DNA of 10,383 nucleotides from Planctomycetaceae bacterium. Lineage in GTDB: Bacteria > Planctomycetota > Planctomycetia > Pirellulales > Pirellulaceae. Positions 1-7,998 of the stretch are shown here, one piece after another (position 1 is the first letter of the stretch; each line of letters starts with the position of its first letter). The stretch covers positions 1 to 10,383 of the forward strand of contig JABHUV010000387.1 in NCBI GenBank assembly GCA_018658605.1, given 5' to 3'. A program made the position numbers and the translations under genes. Under the pieces are notes generated by a model. That model was not told the DNA's origin. It saw only the letters and a list, made by a program, of their open reading frames with translations, and searched no databases.

Positions 1-2274
1 ATCAGTCGTGGTGGCGAGCCTAAAATATCCAAGTGTATGTTTTGCATGTTTGGATTGATGACGTAGGGTAACGGTTAGTTGTTCGCCTTGTGCCAGACTC
101 AGTGGTTCCGCGAGGTAGAAAATGGCCTCTCTGTCGATCGATGTCTTCAGTTCACCATCCCAGATGGCCCAGCCAGATTCAGCGCTGGACGTGCCATAAT
201 TGAAATAAAAACCACAGTCACCACTGTCTTGGGATATTTTGATCAACAATTGATTCTCACCCTGTTCTAAATCTACAGTGACCTGCTCTTGGTTCGCCAC
301 GACTCCGCGAAGAACCTTCTTGTTTAGTTTTTCGCTTCCGTTGATCCACACTCGAATTCCATCGTCACTACCAAGTTGTAAAACCAACTTCATGTCATGC
401 GGTGCTGTTAATGTGCGAAATAAATAATGGGCAATATTCTCCTGCGCGGGTAACGCATGTATTTTCCCATCAACGAATTCATCACGCTTTTCCCAAGCAG
501 TATCCGCTACAGTTGTTGCCAAATCAACAGGAACGGTTTCATCAAAAAATGACTTGTCGTGGGCAATGTCAAAGCTCTCAGCAGATAGCGATCCCAAATA
601 TTGCCAAGGGGTTAAATCGATGAGGGGGCTGATCGTGCTTCTGACATCAAATGAGCTTTGAGTGAAATCAGCAACGGCGTCTTGTATCTTAATGGGGCGT
701 GATTGCTTATCAGAGTTAGTTGCCGTTAGCTCAAAACTGGTCAGCACGAAGTTGGAGGCTCGTCCTGGGCCATTGAATTCGAGTTGTTCATGCGTAGTGG
801 GTTGCAGTCGAATCGCCGTAATGTTTTTCTGCGGTTGGTCAATTACGATGGTGTAATCGTCTTTGTCAGGAAGTTTGCCGGAAACAATCACTCCGCCCTC
901 GGAATCAATATTCGTGGTTGCACCTGAAGAACTGGTAGCACTAATGGGACGCAGGGCGTTCCAACCCAAGAAACGCCCATGCTGTCGATGTTCTGTTTGT
1001 AACGATTGGATCCATTCGTTACGAGCTTGCCTTTCTTTCTCAGTAGGTAGTCGTTCCATGTTCTTGGTATTTGCCAATTCTCGTTCGATGGCATCGAGTC
1101 GCTGACGTTGTTCACCAGTGGGAACTTTTAGGACAGGGTTGGCATCACCGCCGGCATCCACACGCCCCGTTTCGTCGACGTTATTAAAGAACGCATACAT
1201 CTCGTAATATTCGCGTTGCGTAAGCGGATCGTATTTGTGGTCATGACAGCGAGCGCAACCTACAGTAAGACCCAGCCAGACAGTTCCGGTCGTCTCGGTA
1301 CGGTCAAAAACGTATTCCACGCGGCTCTCTTCGGCGATACGGCCGCCTTCCCCGTTGAGGGGGTGGTTGCGATTAAATCCGGTTGCGATTCGTTGGTCTA
1401 GCGTTGGTGATTCCAGTAGATCCCCCGCTAGTTGTTCAACGGTGAATTGGTTAAATGGCATGTTGTCATTGAATGCATTAATGACCCATGTCCTCCAGAA
1501 ATGACTTCTTCGAGTGCGGTCGCCTTGATAGCCATTGGTGTCTGAATACCGAGCGGCAACCAACCAATTCCATGCAAAGTGTTCACCATATTCCGGTTGC
1601 GATAATAAATTGTCGACAATTTGTTCGTAATGCTCGGCGGTAGGGTTTGCCAGAAATGCTTGAGTCTGTATTGGCGTCGGGGGAAGACCGGTTAAATCGA
1701 GCGTTAGTCGGCGTAATAGAGTTGCCGCGGGAGCCGTGGTTGAGGGGAGAAGTTCAGTCGACTGAAGCTTGGCTAGTATGAATTGGTCAATCGGGTTACG
1801 TGAAAAGTTGGCAAGGCGTTTTTTAAGCTGAGGGACTGCGGGCTTAACGATAGGCTGTAGTGACCAGTGGCCGGAGTAGTTTGCGCCTTGCTGGATCCAT
1901 CGTGTGAGTAAGTTTATTTGCACAGAGCTTAAGTTGCGATTGGAATCTGGCGGGGGCATTTGTACATCGGAGTCTGTCGCGGTAATGCGATGGATCAGTT
2001 CGCTAGCGGCGGGACGGTGTTGAATGATCAGCGGGGGATCACGTTGTTCGGTGAGCCCAGCTTGCGTGTCGAGTCGCAGGTCGACTTCGCGTGTTTTGGC
2101 ATCGGGACCGTGGCAGTGATAGCAGTGGTTGGCGAGGATCGGACGAATGTCGCGATTGAAATCGATCGACTCATCCTCGGTGCTTGCCAACAATGTTGGT
2201 GCGCCCGTTAAGAGCGCAGCGACTGCTATTGCGAGCAGTGCTGTGGCTTTCTGAGGTTTATGAAAGGTAGGCAT
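1..2274 (-). CDS. Secreted PSD1-type cytochrome protein (PSCyt1 + PSCyt2/DUF1549), C-terminus beyond the window
   Basis: The frame is open for 758 codons from ATG at 2274 to the left edge, so the gene is partial. Residues 10-30 look like a signal peptide ending at LLA/ST. A c-type haem motif CYHCH lies at residues 51-55, with MPPPDS at 106-111 as a possible axial methionine (PSCyt1). Residues about 155-360 match PSCyt2/DUF1549, including the family hallmark VGCARCHDHKYDP with a second CxxCH at 340-344. A charged helical stretch follows at about 385-420. Residues about 558-690 look like an inserted jelly-roll module (SDDGIRVWING, then GENQLLIKI), splitting the family's usual segment that carries NFVLTSFEL (about 510) and GWAIWDG (about 702). 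DUF1553 would be expected further on but is off the window. The family is typical of Planctomycetota; its members are exported and their function is poorly known, possibly redox or polysaccharide related. No clear ribosome binding site was seen. Confidence 0.93.
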   Translation of the reverse strand, partial: MPTFHKPQKATALLAIAVAALLTGAPTLLASTEDESIDFNRDIRPILANHCYHCHGPDAKTREVDLRLDTQAGLTEQRDPPLIIQHRPAASELIHRITATDSDVQMPPPDSNRNLSSVQINLLTRWIQQGANYSGHWSLQPIVKPAVPQLKKRLANFSRNPIDQFILAKLQSTELLPSTTAPAATLLRRLTLDLTGLPPTPIQTQAFLANPTAEHYEQIVDNLLSQPEYGEHFAWNWLVAARYSDTNGYQGDRTRRSHFWRTWVINAFNDNMPFNQFTVEQLAGDLLESPTLDQRIATGFNRNHPLNGEGGRIAEESRVEYVFDRTETTGTVWLGLTVGCARCHDHKYDPLTQREYYEMYAFFNNVDETGRVDAGGDANPVLKVPTGEQRQRLDAIERELANTKNMERLPTEKERQARNEWIQSLQTEHRQHGRFLGWNALRPISATSSSGATTNIDSEGGVIVSGKLPDKDDYTIVIDQPQKNITAIRLQPTTHEQLEFNGPGRASNFVLTSFELTATNSDKQSRPIKIQDAVADFTQSSFDVRSTISPLIDLTPWQYLGSLSAESFDIAHDKSFFDETVPVDLATTVADTAWEKRDEFVDGKIHALPAQENIAHYLFRTLTAPHDMKLVLQLGSDDGIRVWINGSEKLNKKVLRGVVANQEQVTVDLEQGENQLLIKISQDSGDCGFYFNYGTSSAESGWAIWDGELKTSIDREAIFYLAEPLSLAQGEQLTVTLRHQSKHAKHTLGYFRLATTTD

Positions 2275-2310
2275 GGGAGCTGCGTTCACTTTACGGTTGA
2301 TGCACGAAGA

Positions 2311-2326
2311 AAGGAAGCGGTTCCTT
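2311..2326. repeat. Short perfect inverted repeat upstream of the PSD1-type gene
   Basis: AAGGAA and TTCCTT form a perfect 6-bp stem around a 4-base GCGG loop, in the 98-base gap between the permease stop and the PSD1-type start. On the minus strand it lies in the leader of the cytochrome gene and is followed by a weak pyrimidine stretch (TCTTC). It could be a weak terminator or attenuator after the ABC genes, or an operator. A 6-bp stem is also expected by chance in a window of this size, so its role is unproven. Confidence 0.25.
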
Positions 2327-2372
2327 GAATTACTGATTTACTCCCAATACGGATCAAATTTATTTTACACAA

Positions 2373-3539
2373 TTAAATCAATGATTCCAACGATGGCAAT
2401 GTAGCAATTAATGTAGCTGTAACCACAACGGTTAAAAGTGCCGAACCAGCTAACAGTAAAAACAACTCAGTGCCGAGTAACGTGAATACCTGTAAACGAG
2501 AACAGCCAAGCAGTCTCATCGTCTCAAGATCGTGTTTGCGGGCATTAAGTGATTGGAAAATAATCACAACAATCAGTAATAAAGTGACGGCTCCAAGCAG
2601 TAGAAAAATCTTTTGTAAAATCGTGTTCATTTGAAAGACGTACCGCATAATAGTGGTGATTTCTACTTCGGGACGTAAAATTTGCTGGGACTTATGGTTA
2701 ATGTATTTTCCCTCTAATACAACTTGATCACGAAGTGTGGTGGGCCATATTAGCACTGCTGATATCGGATAGAGATTGCGATTGCCGTGAAAATGGAACT
2801 CATGTCGATTGGTCTCGTTGATTGTTTTGATGGATTGGTGAGGTCGATGTCCATCGATAGCATCGGCTAGTACCGAACTATTCGCAGTCGCAGTACCCTG
2901 ATCGGTAATGTCATGACCGTGGCCATAGCCATCGAGAATCCACGCGGTATCCAATGACACAAAGACTCCACGATCGTCAGGCGTGCCGGACGGTTGCAAC
3001 CGACCGACGACTTGCATACTTAGTGGCGGGGTTGCGCTAGGATCAAACGGGTTGGTGATGTCCGTTTGTATAAGGTCATTGCTAACCTCGACCAGAGCCC
3101 CGACAACGCATTCACCTACTTGAGCGAACATAAGCCCAGACTGAAGGTTTAGATTGCGAACCGTGAAATAATCTTTTACTGTTCCAATTACAGGGGATGC
3201 CTTATCGTTAGCGGTGTGAAGTAAGTGAACTGGGACACATCGCAGCGACGTATTTGCTGTGATATGTGTCGCGTCTTGCCACTGCAGCGACGGCAGTGGT
3301 TCTCCGAGAAAATATTGAGCCTTGAGAACAGCATCGAAGCGACTTCCTTGAGGTGCAAGCATGACGGGAGGGTTACCTCTGCGAGTGTACAGCGTCCGTA
3401 AGTATTGACTTACGATGTTTGACGAGACAATGGGTAAACTGCAAGCTAACGAAATTGCGATGAGGATAGCCGCCGTCTGTTTGCGGTGAGAGGCTAGATA
3501 GGCCCAAGCGAGTCGTATGATGGCAAGGGATTGAATCAT
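2373..3539 (-). CDS. FtsX/MacB-like ABC transporter permease with histidine-rich periplasmic region
   Basis: This 388-residue inner-membrane protein has one transmembrane segment at about 22-42, a large extracytoplasmic region at about 43-305, then membrane segments at about 311-330 and 353-380. The cytoplasmic stretch NARKHDLETMRLLGCSR (332-348) matches the FtsX-domain pattern between the second and third segments. The protein then ends at 388, so the fourth segment usual for MacB/LolE proteins is missing; no hydrophobic continuation appears in other frames just downstream. Residues 207-251 hold seven histidines (HGHD, HRPH, HEFHFHG), suggesting metal binding. The start overlaps the ATPase stop as ATGA, so the two are probably translationally coupled and form one transporter or mechanotransmission complex. 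The substrate is unknown; lipoprotein release, peptide export or a metal-linked function are all possible. Confidence 0.88.
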   Translation of the reverse strand: MIQSLAIIRLAWAYLASHRKQTAAILIAISLACSLPIVSSNIVSQYLRTLYTRRGNPPVMLAPQGSRFDAVLKAQYFLGEPLPSLQWQDATHITANTSLRCVPVHLLHTANDKASPVIGTVKDYFTVRNLNLQSGLMFAQVGECVVGALVEVSNDLIQTDITNPFDPSATPPLSMQVVGRLQPSGTPDDRGVFVSLDTAWILDGYGHGHDITDQGTATANSSVLADAIDGHRPHQSIKTINETNRHEFHFHGNRNLYPISAVLIWPTTLRDQVVLEGKYINHKSQQILRPEVEITTIMRYVFQMNTILQKIFLLLGAVTLLLIVVIIFQSLNARKHDLETMRLLGCSRLQVFTLLGTELFLLLAGSALLTVVVTATLIATLPSLESLI

Positions 3540-4219
3540 GATGCCGCCGTTTCCATCAAAGAATCCAATTCCACAACCTTATCAAATCGACCAATGGAAT
3601 CAGTATCGTGGGATACGGCGAGCACGGTGGCGTCGTTGACGCGTGCTTCAGAGTTTATAAGATCCCAAATGATATCGCGGTTTTTGGGGTCCAGATTGGC
3701 GGTAGGTTCATCAGCGAAAATAACCGCCGGGTTATGGATTAGCGCTCGGCAAACAGCAACGCGTTGCATTTCACCACGGGACAGTTTGATAACACGGCGA
3801 GGTAACAGATCCGCGATGCCTACTCGGCTAGCCAGTTCGTCAAGTCGAGAGATTGCTGGGGCACGGGCACTCTTGCTTCCTAGCATTACACCCAACAGGA
3901 TATTGTCTCGCAGGCTTAAGTACTCAACCAGTCGGAAGTCTTGAAAGATGAAACCAAAATTTTGATTTCGGAACGTCCGAATGGCCTTGTTAGTGAGTTT
4001 CGAGAGTCGTCGGCCTTTGATCGTGATCTCGCCTGTTTGAGCGCTTTCAATACCCGACAAAAGCCGCAACCAGGTGGTTTTGCCGCAACCACTTGGCCCA
4101 GTAATTACACAGTGCGTCCCAACAGCGACTTCTAATTTTGGAAATTCAAGCTTGAACTGAGACCTCGGATACCGAAAAATCAGATTCTCGGCAGTGATTA
4201 TCGGTTTGCTGTTTTGCAT
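3536..4219 (-). CDS. ABC transporter ATP-binding protein, LolD/MacB type
   Basis: This is a complete 227-residue ATPase that would energise the neighbouring permease from the cytoplasm. Walker A is GPSGCGKT (41-48), the Q-loop glutamine is in FIFQDF (Q93), Walker B is VIFADEP (166-172) with catalytic E171, the D-loop follows in ANLD (174-177), and the H-loop histidine is H204 in AVSHD. The signature is LSRGE (146-150) in place of the usual LSGGQ/LSGGE, an Arg for the second position of the glycine pair. Length and the insert-free fold match the LolD/FtsE/MacB-N group. The gene starts at ATG 4219 with no evident Shine-Dalgarno sequence. Its stop overlaps the permease start by 4 bases. No membrane-fusion (HlyD-like) protein or outer-membrane partner is visible here, so the exported or acted-on substrate cannot be inferred. 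Confidence 0.93.
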   Translation of the reverse strand: MQNSKPIITAENLIFRYPRSQFKLEFPKLEVAVGTHCVITGPSGCGKTTWLRLLSGIESAQTGEITIKGRRLSKLTNKAIRTFRNQNFGFIFQDFRLVEYLSLRDNILLGVMLGSKSARAPAISRLDELASRVGIADLLPRRVIKLSRGEMQRVAVCRALIHNPAVIFADEPTANLDPKNRDIIWDLINSEARVNDATVLAVSHDTDSIGRFDKVVELDSLMETAAS

Positions 4220-4275
4220 GGCTGAAAGTTAGGGACATCATGAGGCGGGAAGATTGCACATACCACGTGACTTTG

Positions 4276-4305
4276 ATTGTAATGGCTACCCTGTACGAAG
4301 ACCAA
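4276..4305 (-). promoter_or_regulatory. Possible sigma-70-like promoter for the ABC genes
   Basis: On the minus strand TTGGTC (4305-4300) and TACAAT (4281-4276) are separated by 18 bases. The -10 box matches consensus at 5 of 6 positions and the -35 box at only 3 of 6. Transcription would start near 4269, giving a leader of about 50 bases. This is a pattern match only, supported by its position in the divergent intergenic region. Confidence 0.33.
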
Positions 4306-4343
4306 TGGTCGCCAAACTGCGTTTTCACATGCTTTCTCGGATT

Positions 4344-4372
4344 TTGCTAGTATAGAAGGATAGAAATATAAT
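4344..4372 (+). promoter_or_regulatory. Sigma-70-like promoter for the MBL operon
   Basis: TTGCTA (4344-4349) and a perfect TATAAT (4367-4372) are separated by exactly 17 bases. The predicted transcription start is near 4379, leaving a leader of about 21 bases that still contains a weak GGA (4390-4392) seven bases before the ATG at 4400. The spacing and the perfect -10 box make this the best promoter candidate in the window. Confidence 0.6.
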
Positions 4373-4399
4373 CAATCAAACATGTAATCGGAAAAATCA

Positions 4400-6283
4400 A
4401 TGCGATATATCTATACAGTTTTAATGGTCTGGACTCTGCAAGCACCCGTAGCGGTAAATGCGGAGAACATCGCCAGCGGCGTTGATTTTACGGCTGGAGC
4501 GGTGAATTCGGTACATCTGCAGGGAACATCCAAATCGGCAATCGTATACGGTGTTGCCAATGATGCGGTTCCAGATGTTGATTTGATTTTGTTGTCACAC
4601 CACCGCCGAGACGTATTGTGGGCAGCCCGCCCAGTGATAGAAGCTGGTGCGAAAGCGATTGCGCCCTTGGCGGAAAGATCGTTGATAGAGAAGCCGGAGG
4701 AGTTTTGGGAAGAATTTCGCACAAAACGTTTTCATGATTACGCTCAGCAGTCGACAAAGATATTGGATCGTGCACTCGCCGTTGAGCGATGGGTTGTTTC
4801 CGGAGATGAGATAGATCTTGGTGGAATCAAGTTGCAGGTTATTGAAACGCCAGGGTTCACGCGAGGTAGCATTTCATACATGACGGACATTGACAGCACT
4901 CGCATCGTGTTTGTCGGCGACATGATTTACGCGCCCGGTAAAGTGCTTGATCTTTACAGTTTCCAAGATGCTATCTCAGAGGCGAAAATCGGTGGTTATC
5001 ACGGCTATGGAGGGCGGTTGTCAGCGCTTGTTGCTAGCATTGACAAAGTGTTAGCGCTAAACCCCGATGTTCTCGTGCCTCTACGTGGAGAAGTTATGCG
5101 GCGACCTGCAACGGCGTTGGCACGATTGAAGTCGCAGGTTCAACAACTGTACAAAAATTATCTGTCGACAACAGCGTTGAACTGGTATTTCAAACAGGAA
5201 AGAATGACGTTGAGTGCCAAGGGGATTCTGGACGAAAAGCAGGACGTGTCGTTAATGCCCTACAGTTTGCACGAAGAAACACCTGAATGGATTTGGGTTC
5301 GCGGAACTAGCCGTTTGGTGATCGCAGAAAATGGCCACGCCATGCTTATTGACTGTGGCAATGACGGCGTAATTGACGCTGTAAAGGACCTCATTGAGCG
5401 CGGACTGGTTAAGCAAGTGGATTCAATTTTTGTAACGCATTACCACGACGATCACACCAATTCTGTTCAAAAAGCAGCTGAGCACTTTAAGTGCCCGGTT
5501 TATGCAGTTGCTCATTACGTTGATATTCTTGAAAATCCGGGTAACTACCATATGCCCTGCCTACACCACAATCCCATCAAGGATATTGTGAGCAAGCAAG
5601 ATGGCGAAACGATCATGTTTCATGAGTTTAAGATGACGTTTCATACATTTCCGGGGCAGACTTTTTATCACGGGGCGTTGCTAGTAGAAAAAGACGATCA
5701 CTTACCTGTTTATTTTATAGGTGATGCTTTTTCTCCCTCGGGAATGGACGACTATTGTGTGCTCAATCGCAACTTAATGCACGAAAATGACGGATACCTA
5801 ATGTGCCTTGATCGGGTGCGTAAGCTTGGTAACGAGTACTGGTTGATCAATGAACATATCCCCCACGTTTTTAGATTTACCAAATCTGAGCTGGATTATC
5901 TGGAGACACAGTTTCGAAAACGGATTAAGACCGTTAGCGAGTTGATACCATGGGATGATCCCAATTACGGTGTCGATGAGCAATGGGCGATGATTTATCC
6001 CTATGGCAGCACGGTCAAAAAGGGTGAGATTCGAGAGTTCGAAATTGTGCTCACCAATCACTCTTCTCGTAAACGTCGCTACGATGTGAAATTACGAATT
6101 CCAGAGGGTGCGAAGATCGTTGGTCTTGAGAATTCAATCGTGATCGCTGGTAAAACGCGTGGTGGCGTGCGTGCAAAAGTGCAAATGCCGAACATTGCGG
6201 GAACGTATTTGATTCGCGTGGATATTACTTCGCAGGGAATCGATGTTCGCGACTGGATTGAAGCACTGGTGGTGGTTGAATGA
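4400..6283 (+). CDS. Exported tandem metallo-beta-lactamase-fold protein (degenerate first domain, intact second domain)
   Basis: The 627-residue protein begins with a signal peptide, probably cleaved after VNA (A21). Domain 1 (about 25-245) has MBL layout but degenerate metal sites: the HxHxDH motif reads HHRRDV (67-72), PGHT reads PGFT (151-154), and the final histidine site reads VPLRG (226-230); H67, D71 and D174 remain. Domain 2 (about 295-500) keeps THYHDDH (346-352), PGQTFYH (418-424), GD (441-442) and NEHIPH (484-489), so it is probably a di-metal hydrolase. Residues about 530-627 are beta-rich with GEIREFEIVLTN, resembling a NEW3-like or Ig-like module. The substrate is unknown; MBL hydrolases cleave esters, lactams, phosphodiesters or thioesters. 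Export suggests a periplasmic role. The stop overlaps the next gene's ATG by 4 bases, implying coupled synthesis. The start is supported by the signal peptide and upstream promoter. Confidence 0.9.
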   Translation: MRYIYTVLMVWTLQAPVAVNAENIASGVDFTAGAVNSVHLQGTSKSAIVYGVANDAVPDVDLILLSHHRRDVLWAARPVIEAGAKAIAPLAERSLIEKPEEFWEEFRTKRFHDYAQQSTKILDRALAVERWVVSGDEIDLGGIKLQVIETPGFTRGSISYMTDIDSTRIVFVGDMIYAPGKVLDLYSFQDAISEAKIGGYHGYGGRLSALVASIDKVLALNPDVLVPLRGEVMRRPATALARLKSQVQQLYKNYLSTTALNWYFKQERMTLSAKGILDEKQDVSLMPYSLHEETPEWIWVRGTSRLVIAENGHAMLIDCGNDGVIDAVKDLIERGLVKQVDSIFVTHYHDDHTNSVQKAAEHFKCPVYAVAHYVDILENPGNYHMPCLHHNPIKDIVSKQDGETIMFHEFKMTFHTFPGQTFYHGALLVEKDDHLPVYFIGDAFSPSGMDDYCVLNRNLMHENDGYLMCLDRVRKLGNEYWLINEHIPHVFRFTKSELDYLETQFRKRIKTVSELIPWDDPNYGVDEQWAMIYPYGSTVKKGEIREFEIVLTNHSSRKRRYDVKLRIPEGAKIVGLENSIVIAGKTRGGVRAKVQMPNIAGTYLIRVDITSQGIDVRDWIEALVVVE

Positions 6284-7929
6284 TTGTTCGCTGTGGTCGT
6301 ACAAATCGTACGCATTTCTCACATTCGCAAACAAGTGTCTACGGGTTCCTGTGGATGACACTGGGGGTTGTTGGTGTGTTGGGGACAGTTGCGTCTGTGT
6401 CTGCGCATCCAATCTCCCTCACCGATGCTGTTGTTGACGTTCGCCAGGATCATGTCCAAGTTAAGCTTGGTGTTGCCATAGAGGATTTGGTTCTGTACTA
6501 CGAACTTAAGGCCAATAAAGAATTCAAATATCCTGCAGATAAACTACGGGAAATGTCTAAGGAGCATCAGTCGTTTATTTGCGAGCGGTTGCAGATTCGA
6601 GGTGTCGACGGCAAGTTGTTAGCCGGCAGTGTTCAGGGAATGGATACAACGCAGATTCCAGAGGGGGGCGTGCTGCAAACCGAGATAAAGTCACGTAGTA
6701 TTAGCTATCAGATTAAGTATGCAGTCGCCCAATCGCATCGCTTTTTAACGATTCGCCAGATGTTCGGTGAATTGCAGCCCGCGTCGATGGATTGCTTGCT
6801 ACTGCACAATGGTTTCTTACTGGAAAAGGCTCGTCAGCTTGCATCGGGGCAAACATACACAATTGAGCTTGATTGGGACAATCCACCAATGGAAAGGCCA
6901 GATTACAAGACGTTTCGGCAAAACAAGGAAAATCTACTACGGCAACGCTTGGGGATCGCCAGTTACAGTGTTTTATACTCCTTCCTATATATAACACCGC
7001 GTGAAGTACGGCACGAAATCCTGATTCCGATGTTGACTCTCGAAAAATGGTTACCCCTGCAACGAAAAAACCCAGATTTTCTGGATGTGGATGAGCAAAA
7101 AGCCGCTCAGAAGTCGTTGGCTGATTTTTTTGGTAATGGTAATCCAGTTACGATCAATGGAACGCTTGTTACACCAACTCTTGATCGGGTAAGTTTTTTC
7201 GGCTTAGATATTCGAGACTTTGCCTTGAATGCCCCACCTCGCCGCGTGAATGTGTACCAAGCACGAGTCGGATTAATATTGAGTTACCGGCCATCCTCTC
7301 CAGTACGCCAGCTAACCGTTGAATGGGATACTTACAATAAATATGCACCAATGCTCAAGTCGCTCGTGTTAGTAAATGATGAGGACCCTTTTACTCAATT
7401 TTTCGTTAAGAACGCACCTGGGTTTGAGTGGACGTTAGCCAAGGTCAAACGTGATAAACCTCAGGGCCTCAAAGATGGTCTTAAGGTACAGGAAATTTCG
7501 CAGCCGTTGGGCAAGCTGATAGCTGGTAGTGTACTTCGCAATGTATTTACGGCGATTAACAGAGATGCTGATGGTGAGGTGTTTGACGCGTTGGCGGTTT
7601 CTGTTAGTCCCAAGTTGATTCGTGAAATCTATTTACAAATAAAACGTGCATTGATGGTGGCCGAGCAGGGTTCGGCATCGTTGCATGTACGCGACGTGAC
7701 CGTCCAGTCAGTCGATAATTTGAGTGGGGACGGCATGCAGATTACTATGCGTTGTCGCTGGCAAGTGACTGGCACGGTGGAACATTGGGGACACTTGCAC
7801 ACGCGAGTTGATGAATTTTCTGGTGAGTTGACATTATCCAGAGAGCGTGCCGGTTGGATGCTTGATAAGTTTCGTGTGAGCGAACAAAAACAACAAGCAA
7901 TTAAAACCACTTTACGCTATGGTGGATAA
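6280..7929 (+). CDS. Exported conserved-looking protein of unknown function
   Basis: I do not recognise a named family for this 549-residue protein. The start at 6280 overlaps the upstream stop as ATGA. It gives a long polar N-region (about 20 residues), a hydrophobic core at about 21-41 and a likely cleavage site SA/HP after A42; M26 is an alternative start that would shorten the N-region. The mature protein begins HPISL and continues with alternating beta-like segments (about 45-350). A second region from about 417 to 535, with FDALAVSVSPKLIREIYLQI (435-454) and an HWGHLHTRV segment (502-510), looks like a separate compact alpha/beta domain. Only the signal segment is strongly hydrophobic, so the protein is probably periplasmic or surface-located rather than a channel. 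Tight coupling to the tandem MBL protein suggests a shared complex or pathway. The HPISL start loosely recalls the extracytoplasmic N-terminus of HupE/UreJ-like proteins, but this is weak. Confidence 0.87.
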   Translation: MIVRCGRTNRTHFSHSQTSVYGFLWMTLGVVGVLGTVASVSAHPISLTDAVVDVRQDHVQVKLGVAIEDLVLYYELKANKEFKYPADKLREMSKEHQSFICERLQIRGVDGKLLAGSVQGMDTTQIPEGGVLQTEIKSRSISYQIKYAVAQSHRFLTIRQMFGELQPASMDCLLLHNGFLLEKARQLASGQTYTIELDWDNPPMERPDYKTFRQNKENLLRQRLGIASYSVLYSFLYITPREVRHEILIPMLTLEKWLPLQRKNPDFLDVDEQKAAQKSLADFFGNGNPVTINGTLVTPTLDRVSFFGLDIRDFALNAPPRRVNVYQARVGLILSYRPSSPVRQLTVEWDTYNKYAPMLKSLVLVNDEDPFTQFFVKNAPGFEWTLAKVKRDKPQGLKDGLKVQEISQPLGKLIAGSVLRNVFTAINRDADGEVFDALAVSVSPKLIREIYLQIKRALMVAEQGSASLHVRDVTVQSVDNLSGDGMQITMRCRWQVTGTVEHWGHLHTRVDEFSGELTLSRERAGWMLDKFRVSEQKQQAIKTTLRYGG

Positions 7930-7940
7930 TTAACGAGATT

Positions 7941-7968
7941 CTGACGAATTTGACATGTTTTTTATAAA
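7941..7968 (+). promoter_or_regulatory. Weak possible internal promoter before the HEAT-BNR gene
   Basis: In the 69-base gap, CTGACG (7941-7946) and TATAAA (7963-7968) are 16 bases apart. A perfect TTGACA also occurs at 7950-7955 but has no good -10 box at 16-18 bases. The short AT-rich gap could hold a secondary promoter, yet readthrough from the upstream genes is equally compatible. No terminator hairpin was seen in the gap. Confidence 0.25.
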
Positions 7969-7983
7969 TAGAGAACTAAAGGT

Positions 7984-7990
7984 GGAGGAG
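7984..7990 (+). promoter_or_regulatory. Strong Shine-Dalgarno site deciding the start at 7999
   Basis: GGAGGAG lies 8 bases before the ATG at 7999 and 17 before the in-frame ATG at 8008, so it favours the first start. It is the only strong Shine-Dalgarno sequence found in front of a gene in this window, suggesting the HEAT-BNR gene is translated independently of the upstream pair. Confidence 0.7.
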
Positions 7991-7998
7991 CCTAGCGG

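Noticed and set aside
863..1115. Short open frames on both strands around 863-1115
   Set aside because: They are other-frame readings inside the continuous 758-codon PSD1-type gene.
2275..2372. Frameshifted continuation of the permease that would restore a fourth membrane segment
   Set aside because: The three minus-strand frames past the stop contain early stops and no hydrophobic stretch.
3531..3944. 137-codon open frame on the plus strand
   Set aside because: It lies antisense within the ABC ATPase, whose Walker and signature motifs are intact; the translation has no recognisable features.
4264..4269. CACGTG palindrome in the divergent intergenic region
   Set aside because: A single 6-base palindrome is expected by chance and has no second copy nearby to support an operator.
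4146..4328. 60-codon minus-strand frame starting upstream of the ATPase
   Set aside because: It overlaps the ATPase start in another frame, has no ribosome binding site and no recognisable motif.
7950..7955. Perfect TTGACA -35 box before the HEAT-BNR gene
   Set aside because: No acceptable -10 box lies 16-18 bases downstream; the TATAAA is only 7 bases away.
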